The notes under the pieces are model-generated. The model did not search any database. It was not told the origin of the DNA and was given only the letters and a program-made list of their open reading frames with translations. The position numbers and the translations under genes are program-made. This document shows, piece after piece, positions 16,195 to 22,305 of a stretch of DNA of 22,305 bases. How positions within the stretch are numbered: the first letter of the stretch is position 1; the number at the start of each line of letters is the position of its first letter. The DNA is from Porphyromonadaceae bacterium (lineage in GTDB: Bacteria > Bacteroidota > Bacteroidia > Bacteroidales > Dysgonomonadaceae), in assembly GCA_022840285.1 (NCBI GenBank), contig JALHIE010000076.1, forward strand, positions 6,254 through 28,558, read 5' to 3'.

Positions 16195-17406
16195 ATGAAA
16201 CGCTTTGCTGCGGTTTTCTTTCAAAACCGTAAAAATATTCTTAATTTTACAAAAACAGATCTTTTAACACAAATGACACACTATTTTTTTACCGTGATGC
16301 CCCTGTTCGTTGTTTTCTTTTGGTTGATTCTCTTTTTGCTGGATCTCTTTTTAGGAGTCGCTTTGGTAAATTATCTTGCCCACTGGTTTTATTTCAACCA
16401 CAATTACCCGGTTTATCGGTTGCTCGACAGCGTATGGGTCTTTACTTCCCTAGCGGTTTATCCGTTGTATTACTACTATATTCGTCTGTTGACCGAGGAT
16501 TTGAAGCTTGACTGGAAGTGGGGATGGATATTGATCCCTGCAATTCTGCTCTCCTCCTTTTCCACTGTGCTCTACCTGCTGATGAGTCCGGCTGAGCTTG
16601 ATGTGTTCACACATGAGGTACTGTATCATAACCGGGAGTACCGGGCCGGTTACCCGTTGCTTGTCCGTCTTCAAGCAATGAGGATCGTCCTGTTCAAGGT
16701 GATTTTTGCCACAGAAGTTTTGCTGACACTCTATTTCGGGCTTCGCCTGATCAGGATGTTCAACGAGAAAGTACACGCTTTCTACTCAAACGTGGAAAAC
16801 AGGGAGATCTCCAAAATCAGGATGTTGTTGCTTTTTCTGGTTTTGACTGCCCTGATTTCATTGGTATCCAATGTGGTGGGGAAGCATTTTTTTTCAGATC
16901 ATCCCTCGCTTCTGGCCTTTCCCTCCCTTGCTCACTCGATGGCCCTTTTCGGTATCAGTTACGTGGGTTACCGGCAACATTTTTCTATCCGTGACCTGTG
17001 TCAGGATCAGCAGGACGGGGAGTGCTGTTGTAGCGTTGAGTCGGAGAGTGAGGCAATGACAGGGGTGGAGTATGACCTGCTCTTCTCGAAACTGGAAACC
17101 CTTTTTAAGGAGGATCAGCTCTTTAAAAATTCCGAGTTGCGCTTGAACGATGTGGCACAGGAATTGGGAACCAACCGTACTTACCTGTCCAGGCTGATCC
17201 GCCACAGGCGGGACATGACCTTTTGCGATTTTGTGAACGATTACCGCGTTCGCTACGCCGAGGCGGTACTCTCTTCACCGGAGCAGTTCCGCCTGACTAT
17301 CGATGAGGTTGCCTTCAACTCCGGTTTCTCCGGGAGCAGCTCATTCTACCGCGCTTTTGTCAAGAAGAACGGAATCCCACCCGGCAAATTCAGGAAACAA
17401 GGTTAA
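16195..17406 (+). CDS. Membrane-embedded AraC-family transcriptional regulator
   Basis: A 403-residue protein with a multi-pass membrane N-terminus and a C-terminal AraC/XylS DNA-binding domain. About six hydrophobic segments lie between residues 35 and 275, including TVMPLFVVFFWLILFLLD, VFTSLAVYPLYYYY, WILIPAILLSSFSTVLYLLM, LLLFLVLTALISLVSNVV and SLAHSMALFGISYVG. A Cys-rich hydrophilic linker (DGECCCSVESE) follows. Two helix-turn-helix motifs are seen: LRLNDVAQELGTNRTYLSRLI and LTIDEVAFNSGFSGSSSFYRAF, ending PPGKFRK. By family logic it would sense an envelope or membrane signal and activate nearby genes. It is divergent from susC, so regulation of that operon is inferred. The start is uncertain: ATGs at 16195, 16273 and 16297 all precede the first membrane segment; 16195 has an A-rich leader. 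Its stop codon overlaps that of the convergent fimbrillin-like gene. Confidence 0.85.
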   Translation: MKRFAAVFFQNRKNILNFTKTDLLTQMTHYFFTVMPLFVVFFWLILFLLDLFLGVALVNYLAHWFYFNHNYPVYRLLDSVWVFTSLAVYPLYYYYIRLLTEDLKLDWKWGWILIPAILLSSFSTVLYLLMSPAELDVFTHEVLYHNREYRAGYPLLVRLQAMRIVLFKVIFATEVLLTLYFGLRLIRMFNEKVHAFYSNVENREISKIRMLLLFLVLTALISLVSNVVGKHFFSDHPSLLAFPSLAHSMALFGISYVGYRQHFSIRDLCQDQQDGECCCSVESESEAMTGVEYDLLFSKLETLFKEDQLFKNSELRLNDVAQELGTNRTYLSRLIRHRRDMTFCDFVNDYRVRYAEAVLSSPEQFRLTIDEVAFNSGFSGSSSFYRAFVKKNGIPPGKFRKQG

Positions 17407-19916
17407 TTAGCCGGCACTTCCTTTCCCCGAAAGGTGAAATACCTGAGTCCATAGTAGTCTATCATGTTTACCGCCATGTCCCCAAAAAGTCCACTGCCAA
17501 CAGTTCCTTTAGCCGGCAGGATGCCGTAATAACCACCCGGCTCGGGCGTGAAGGGAAAGGTATGTTCAAATAGCTCGAAATCATCGTACACAATCCTGTT
17601 GTCCTCCCGTCGCGACATGCCCGATCCAATGTAACTTCGTCCGAAATCAACCTCCATGATCCTTTCTGTGGGTTTGAAGCCATACGGCATCCCGCTTTCC
17701 AAATAGCCGTATGGTACACCGCTGTATAGGATGGCCCCGATCTGCACCGGCTGCAACAGGTGGCGCATCACCTTGAACTTGCAATGAACCTGTGTGCTGT
17801 CGGCCGACAAGTTGACATCACTGGCATAGAGATCGCATAGGGGAGTGAAGTACCGCTCCCAGATAGGGTCGCCCTCCAGTGTCAGCTCATCGGTCTCGTA
17901 GTTGAAGACTCCTCCCAGTGTGGTCAGTGATCCCTTGATCTTGCTCTCGGTGTTGAGTGACATCTTCTGGGTCTGTTCAAAGACGTCCCAGTAGTATCCC
18001 ATCTTCATGCGTGCATCGGCACTGCAAAGCGCTTCCATCACGCCCCACACCTTGATGCCCGCATCTACCCTTACACCTGCCGTGGTGTGCACATTAGCCG
18101 ACAGCTCACCCCCCGTGAAGGAGAGGCCATTCTCGCTGAACTTGGATGCCCGGGTGCTGCTGCGGGTTCTGAATCCCTCGTTGCTGTTGTAGGAGAATCC
18201 GAGATCCATCGCGGCACTGTAGCTCATACCTGCCCTGATCTCTACTTCTCCCCCCACACCGGCAACACCGTAAAAACGGATTACCGGTACAATGGTGAGC
18301 GGCGGCACGGGGATGGGGGCGAAATAGGCGGTTAGCAGGTGGAACGATTTGTCCACTGCATCGGCCTCCACCTGGATGCTCATATCGGCTGAAAGCTGGA
18401 TGTCGGGGGATATGCTGGCATGGAAATAGTGCAGTTTCTTGTCGAAGATGCCCACCAGCAGCCGCATGCTGAGATCCATGCTGGCCGAAACCTCAATTTC
18501 GGAATTGTCGCCAGGCTCCAGCGTAAAGCTCATGTTGCCGGAGGAATAGTTGTAGTTTTTTCTTCCACTGGCCCTTGTTGCAGGCATAGAAAGTTCAATT
18601 TGTGAACCGTTCCGGGTGAAGCTCACCGCTTCCCCGTCGGGCGTCTCCACCCGGCTGAGATAGGCCCCTAGTTCCAGCTCAACACCTCCCTCTCCGTTGA
18701 GGGAGCCATCTTCTTTCCAGATCGGTTCTCCCAGCGAGAGCTCCTCAAATACCTCGGTGATATCTGCCACCGGTTCAGCCACCACGGCGATGTATTCGCT
18801 TTCCGGGTTGCCCACCGAGACGATTCTGCCGATATATCCTTCCGGGAACAATTTGGAGGGAGTATTGAAAAGCAATACCTCACCCATCCTGGGCTCAAAT
18901 TCTTTTTTCACCGTCATAAAGAGGGTATGGGTCTCGAACTTCACCTCACCAACCCACTTGTCGTAGCTCGCCAGTCGGGCATCCACGATGTAATCCATCC
19001 TGTCAGCATCGACCAGGGTAGCATCCTCCTGCAGTTTATATTCCGCCTCGTCCGATGCGGTGACTGTCTCGCCCACCGGGTAGACCCTGCTGCGTTCAAT
19101 CTTTTTTCCCGATGTTGTACCGATCGTCTTTATCACTTCCCTGCCGTCATCCATCACGAATTTCACCTCAAACCCTTTGGTATAATCGCGGGGAGGGATA
19201 AAGAGATAGAAATGGTGTAGGGTGCCATCGAGCTCTAGCCCTTCACCACAGTCTACGGTAAGGATGAGTGCCGGGCCGCTGCCGCTCTCCGGGAAGCGTG
19301 CTTCCGGGAGATCCTCGTTCCAGGCCACCGTGAAAGAACCACTAACCGGTCTCCCCGAGAGATCCCGGAAATGTACCTTGCGCAGACGGTCACCCTCAGT
19401 ACCGCTGTAACCCACCTTGAGCAGCGCAAAGAGGTTGCGGAAGCCGATGCCCGCCGGGGCATAGGGTTGCGACACCCGCTCCTTGAGGGTATAGGGCTGT
19501 GTGGCCGGGAAGGTGAGCGTCAACTCGCTGTTGTTGCCAATAGAAGTTCCCTCCCGATAGGGGTAATAGGCCGTCACCTCGCCCGTGGGCATGCTGCCGG
19601 TTGTCCTGAACCGGGCTTTTTTGCCGTTTTCCAGGATGTCATCCACTCCGGCAGTGAAGAGCAGGTTATTGCCCCCTCCCTTGCCGAAGACGCCGATCCG
19701 GTCGTTCACTTCCCATCGGACCTCTGCCTTGATGCCGGGTTGATCAATCACTGCGGTTCGGGTCGTTTCTTCACCGTCAATGATGGTAGCTGTCAATACG
19801 TTGTCGCCGGGAGCTGCTCCCTGTCCAAACGGTTCGGCGGTACAACCAAGCAGTGTGAGGCCAATCACCAGCAAGGATGATTTTATCAGGTTGTTTGTTT
19901 TATCTGTTCTCTTCAT
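17403..19916 (-). CDS. Large fimbrillin-like lipoprotein with an unrecognised beta-rich C-terminal region
   Basis: An 837-residue lipoprotein (signal ending IGLTLLGC, Cys25). Residues about 35-300 look like a fimbrillin-family beta-sandwich: TRTAVIDQPGIKAEVRW, NDRIGVFGKGGGN, TGEVTAYYPYREG, an LFALLKVGY strand and FIPPRDYTKG. Such domains occur in fimbrial subunits and surface lipoproteins of Bacteroidales. Residues about 320-440 form a second small beta domain (MGEVLLFNTPSKLFPEGYIG). From about 440 to 837 there are long alternating strands, Gly/Tyr-rich, with no family I recognise. There is no type IX secretion C-terminal domain. The ATG at 19914-19916 starts the signal peptide, 19 bases after the BACON gene stop, so the two are probably one operon. 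Its stop shares TTAA (17403-17406) with the convergent regulator gene. Function unknown; a surface adhesin or structural protein is a guess. Confidence 0.75.
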   Translation of the reverse strand: MKRTDKTNNLIKSSLLVIGLTLLGCTAEPFGQGAAPGDNVLTATIIDGEETTRTAVIDQPGIKAEVRWEVNDRIGVFGKGGGNNLLFTAGVDDILENGKKARFRTTGSMPTGEVTAYYPYREGTSIGNNSELTLTFPATQPYTLKERVSQPYAPAGIGFRNLFALLKVGYSGTEGDRLRKVHFRDLSGRPVSGSFTVAWNEDLPEARFPESGSGPALILTVDCGEGLELDGTLHHFYLFIPPRDYTKGFEVKFVMDDGREVIKTIGTTSGKKIERSRVYPVGETVTASDEAEYKLQEDATLVDADRMDYIVDARLASYDKWVGEVKFETHTLFMTVKKEFEPRMGEVLLFNTPSKLFPEGYIGRIVSVGNPESEYIAVVAEPVADITEVFEELSLGEPIWKEDGSLNGEGGVELELGAYLSRVETPDGEAVSFTRNGSQIELSMPATRASGRKNYNYSSGNMSFTLEPGDNSEIEVSASMDLSMRLLVGIFDKKLHYFHASISPDIQLSADMSIQVEADAVDKSFHLLTAYFAPIPVPPLTIVPVIRFYGVAGVGGEVEIRAGMSYSAAMDLGFSYNSNEGFRTRSSTRASKFSENGLSFTGGELSANVHTTAGVRVDAGIKVWGVMEALCSADARMKMGYYWDVFEQTQKMSLNTESKIKGSLTTLGGVFNYETDELTLEGDPIWERYFTPLCDLYASDVNLSADSTQVHCKFKVMRHLLQPVQIGAILYSGVPYGYLESGMPYGFKPTERIMEVDFGRSYIGSGMSRREDNRIVYDDFELFEHTFPFTPEPGGYYGILPAKGTVGSGLFGDMAVNMIDYYGLRYFTFRGKEVPAN

Positions 19917-19935
19917 GATGCGGTGCTGTTTGTGG

Positions 19936-20895
19936 TTAATCCCATCCCGTGGGGTCATTGTAATCGTAATCATCATTGTCGGAAGCCTCTTCCGCCTCTT
20001 CTTCGTATACCCATAGTTTTCGTGTCAGTGTGCTGGCATAGACAATGATCTCCTGCTCCGGTCTCATCTGGGTGCTGTTGTTGGGCGTTGAGGTGATGGT
20101 GAACTGCGTATCGTTGATCTTATTCACCTGCAACCACTCTCCAACATATCCCAGGGTGAACTCGGTCACGTTGGTCATCACCGTGACCACGATGGTGCCG
20201 CCGTATGAAGGGAGGGGTATGTTGGTGTTCCCATGAGAGGAGAAGAGGTCGAGCTCGGGCAGGGGATCTTGGTACACCGTGATGGAGGCGAGCGAGTCGC
20301 CCTCATTCCCATAGAGGGTGACCAAGGCACGTCGGGGAGTCACTCCCCCCCAGGTCTCTTCAATGGTGATGTTAATGCCATCGGCCGAATTTTCTTCTGA
20401 CCGGCACCAGGACTGATCGGAACGGCAACTCCACCCGGTTACGTTGGATTCTATACCAATTCCGTTTACACCCCCCTGATAATTCATGATTACCTTATCG
20501 GTAACCGGTTTGATGTAAGCTTTCGCCGGCTCAACGGCCGCATCCTGTGTCACCTCGATGGTCACCTTTTTGGCGGTTCCCTCAGCTGCAACGATTAGGA
20601 TTGCTTTCTCCGGAGGGGCGAAAGCCTTGTTTTCAGTTGCAGTTACCGTGAAGTTGGAGGCTCCCTTGTTGACCGTGCACCAGCTCTTGCTGGATGTGAC
20701 GCTCCAGCTTTTGGCATTCGTGGCGACTGTGATCTCCTTGCTTCCTCCTTCAGCGGCGAAGTGGATGGGTGAGGCGGATACCTCCAGGGTGATTGTCTCG
20801 TTTTCCCCTCCACCGGGGATTTCACCCTTGCCGCAACCGGGCAAAAAAAATAAAATCAAGGCCGCGACAGATAGTGCGAGTGTTGATGTATGCAT
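19936..20895 (-). CDS. BACON-repeat lipoprotein with acidic C-terminal tail
   Basis: A 319-residue lipoprotein with signal ending ILFFLPGC (Cys21). Three BACON-type beta-sandwich units follow, at about 34-117, 125-210 and 214-298. The recurring core is a W/F strand followed by a second Trp: SWSVTSSKSWCTV, GWSCRSDQSWCRSE and EFTLGYVGEWLQV. The first two units end with the typical VTQD or VYQD strand. BACON domains occur in Bacteroidota surface proteins and have been linked to carbohydrate or mucin contact or to a spacer role. The tail of about 25 residues is very acidic (EEEAEEASDNDDYDYND) and could bind calcium or act as a flexible tether. It is first in a two-gene operon with the fimbrillin-like protein. 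There is no catalytic domain, so binding or surface display is inferred. Confidence 0.85.
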   Translation of the reverse strand: MHTSTLALSVAALILFFLPGCGKGEIPGGGENETITLEVSASPIHFAAEGGSKEITVATNAKSWSVTSSKSWCTVNKGASNFTVTATENKAFAPPEKAILIVAAEGTAKKVTIEVTQDAAVEPAKAYIKPVTDKVIMNYQGGVNGIGIESNVTGWSCRSDQSWCRSEENSADGINITIEETWGGVTPRRALVTLYGNEGDSLASITVYQDPLPELDLFSSHGNTNIPLPSYGGTIVVTVMTNVTEFTLGYVGEWLQVNKINDTQFTITSTPNNSTQMRPEQEIIVYASTLTRKLWVYEEEAEEASDNDDYDYNDPTGWD

Positions 20896-20953
20896 ATTAT
20901 CTTACAGGTATTGATGCTTCATTTATTCAACGGCTGGCGCCGTAGCGTGGCAG

Positions 20954-20961
20954 CAAAAATA
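20954..20961 (-). promoter_or_regulatory. Weak candidate -7 box for the BACON/fimbrillin operon
   Basis: Reads TATTTTTG on the minus strand, matching TAnnTTTG, 58 bases before the BACON-protein ATG. The nearest TTTG upstream is 25 bases away, too far for a normal -33 element. A second identical octamer lies at 21037-21044. Confidence 0.3.
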
Positions 20962-21049
20962 GTGTTAACCGGCCGGAGTTTTTTCCCAAATAGACAAAAA
21001 AATCTTTTGTTTTCACAAAAAAATGGACAAAACCGACAAAAATAGGGGC

Positions 21050-21085
21050 AAAAAAACAAGGCCGACTCAGTTGAGCGGCCTTGTT
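21050..21085 (-). terminator. Intrinsic terminator of the GH109 gene
   Basis: AACAAGGCCG (21055-21064) pairs with CGGCCTTGTT (21076-21085), with a further CTC/GAG pairing around the loop. On the minus strand it is followed by seven T residues (21056-21050). It begins 31 bases past the stop at 21117. It separates the GH109 transcript from the BACON/fimbrillin operon. Confidence 0.85.
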
Positions 21086-21116
21086 AAACAATATAAAAAC
21101 AGTGATCAATAATAGC

Positions 21117-22305
21117 CTAATTTGCAAACGCGTGTCTGAATCCCTTTACATCATTCCAGTGCCCCCGCGTAAAGTCGGGAACCGCCACCGGGGCAGAGTT
21201 GTTTTCGAGCGATAAAGCCGTAAGAGGGGCAAGGCTGCACCATTCTGCCAGGTCGTACACGTCCATGTCCAGTGGAAGTCCGTTTTGCAGACAGTAGACC
21301 AGGCGATAATCCATGATAAAGTCCATCCCTCCGTGTCCGCCTACTTTTTTGGCAGTCTCTTCGAGTTCGATGTGGATCGGATGTTTGTACTTGTCCATCA
21401 GTGCTTTTTTAACTTCATCCGACACATAAGAGTGAGCGGACAGGTTTTCGTGGTTGGGGACGGTGCCGGCTTCAACAGCATCGGCTTTAAGGGCATAACC
21501 TTCATTCGGATATTTATTCGCAAATCCCTTGGTTCCCTGTACCTGATACATACGGCTGTATGGACGAGGAGAAGCAACATCGTGTTGAATATGGATGGTT
21601 TTCCCGTTTTCGGTACGAATCATAGTCATGGTGTGTTGTCCGTTTTTGAAATCGGCTACTTCCTCCCCGCGCTTTTCTTTCAGGTAAGCCGGAATACTCA
21701 CCGGCTTGCTGTCCATGGCCACCAGGTAGTTCATTTTATCGCCCCGGTGGATGTCAAGAACCTGACAGGCGGGCCCCATTCCGTGCGTAGCATAAATGTC
21801 CCCCCGGTGTGTTTTGTTGTATTCCATGCGCCAGTCATTTTCGTAAGAATCCCAGAATTCTTCCAATTGATGAATATAAGCGCCTTCGGCGTAGAGGATG
21901 TCGCCAAGAACACCTTGTTGTGCCATGTTGAGCGTGGTCAGTTCAAAGAAATCATACACGCAGTTTTCCAATTGCATGCAATGTTTCTGAGTACGTTCTG
22001 CCGTGTTGATAACGTCCCAGATTTCCTCCATGGTCATGGCGGCCGGTACTTCACAAGCTACGTGTTTCCCTTGCTCCATAGCGTAGATCATCATCTGGGC
22101 GTGACGTTTCCAGTCCGTCGCTATGTAAACCAGATCGATGTCGTCTCTTTGGCAAAGCTCTTTCCAGGCTTCTTCGTTTCCACTGTATGCCGCAGCTCGA
22201 GGCATACCGGCCTTGTCGAGAATCTGTTGGGATTTTTCAACCCTGTCGGGGTGAAGGTCGCACAGCGCGACAATTTTTGCTCCCGGTATGTGGGTGAATC
22301 GCTGT
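21117..22305 (-). CDS. GH109 NAD-dependent alpha-N-acetylgalactosaminidase (Gfo/Idh/MocA fold), N-terminus cut by window edge
   Basis: The frame is open to the right edge, giving 395 codons plus a partial one; the ATG at 22205 is internal, because GAKIVALCDLHPDRV, a Rossmann strand with its ribose-binding Asp, lies upstream of it. GH109 enzymes use tightly bound NAD in an oxidation/elimination cycle to release terminal alpha-GalNAc, including from blood group A. Family marks: DLVYIATDWKRH, GKHVACEVPAAMTMEEIWD (the EKP lysine of ordinary dehydrogenases is absent), CMQLENCVYDFFELTTLNMA, YATHGMGP with the likely active-site His (codon 21783-21785), QHDVASPRPYSR and VGGHGGMDFIMDYR. About 50-70 N-terminal residues are missing, probably including a secretion signal. 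A strong terminator follows. A plain sugar dehydrogenase is the alternative, but the whole-length pattern favours GH109. Confidence 0.9.
   Translation of the reverse strand, partial: QRFTHIPGAKIVALCDLHPDRVEKSQQILDKAGMPRAAAYSGNEEAWKELCQRDDIDLVYIATDWKRHAQMMIYAMEQGKHVACEVPAAMTMEEIWDVINTAERTQKHCMQLENCVYDFFELTTLNMAQQGVLGDILYAEGAYIHQLEEFWDSYENDWRMEYNKTHRGDIYATHGMGPACQVLDIHRGDKMNYLVAMDSKPVSIPAYLKEKRGEEVADFKNGQHTMTMIRTENGKTIHIQHDVASPRPYSRMYQVQGTKGFANKYPNEGYALKADAVEAGTVPNHENLSAHSYVSDEVKKALMDKYKHPIHIELEETAKKVGGHGGMDFIMDYRLVYCLQNGLPLDMDVYDLAEWCSLAPLTALSLENNSAPVAVPDFTRGHWNDVKGFRHAFAN

Noticed and set aside
22203..22205. ATG as the start of the right-edge GH109 gene
   Set aside because: The frame continues upstream to the window edge and encodes the Rossmann strand with CDLHPDRV, so this Met is internal.
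1083..22305. A 3-keto-glycoside pathway formed by DUF1080 and the Gfo/Idh/MocA-fold protein
   Set aside because: The genes are about 19 kb apart in separate transcription units, and the oxidoreductase-fold protein matches GH109 along its length.
1..22305. CRISPR arrays, tRNA or rRNA genes, insertion sequences, prophage or toxin-antitoxin genes
   Set aside because: None was seen on reading either strand; the gaps are short apart from 15663-16194, which shows no such structure.

Overview
This window looks like a Bacteroidales (Bacteroidota) chromosome. The evidence is a SusC/SusD pair, LxxC lipoproteins next to glycan-active enzymes, BACON and fimbrillin-type domains, a PorX-type response regulator, A-rich leaders without clear Shine-Dalgarno sites, and matches to the Bacteroidota promoter pattern (TTG/TTTG, then TAnnTTTG). 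A Dysgonomonadaceae-like member is possible, but genus cannot be fixed by reading alone. No rRNA, tRNA, CRISPR array, insertion sequence or phage gene was seen.

Layout. (1) 1-1721, minus: a DUF1080 lipoprotein followed by ornithine aminotransferase, which runs off the left edge. (2) 1849-5942, plus: a good promoter, porX, tsaE and a secreted TPR protein. The TPR gene is broken by a frame change at about 5430, inside a TPR unit, and looks like a small deletion. (3) 5946-15662, minus: a polysaccharide utilisation locus in the order susC, susD, small DUF5018-like lipoprotein, GH110 alpha-1,3-galactosidase, GH95 alpha-L-fucosidase. Two inverted repeats lie between the binding/transport genes and the enzyme genes. 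(4) 15663-16194: a 532-base AT-rich divergent regulatory region. (5) 16195-17406, plus: a membrane-embedded AraC-type regulator. (6) 17403-20895, minus: a BACON-repeat lipoprotein and a large fimbrillin-like lipoprotein with a long unrecognised beta-rich part. (7) 21050-22305, minus: a GH109-type NAD-dependent alpha-N-acetylgalactosaminidase, open at the right edge, with a clear intrinsic terminator.

How it may work together (inference). GH110 releases terminal alpha-1,3-galactose and GH95 releases alpha-1,2-fucose. In that order they would strip a blood-group-B-type determinant down to its core, with SusC/SusD and the small lipoprotein capturing and importing the product. GH109 enzymes remove alpha-GalNAc from A-type determinants, so caps of A, B and H type are all covered within about 17 kb, although GH109 is a separate transcription unit. 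The adjacent multi-pass membrane AraC protein is the obvious candidate regulator, in place of the more usual hybrid two-component or sigma/anti-sigma pair.
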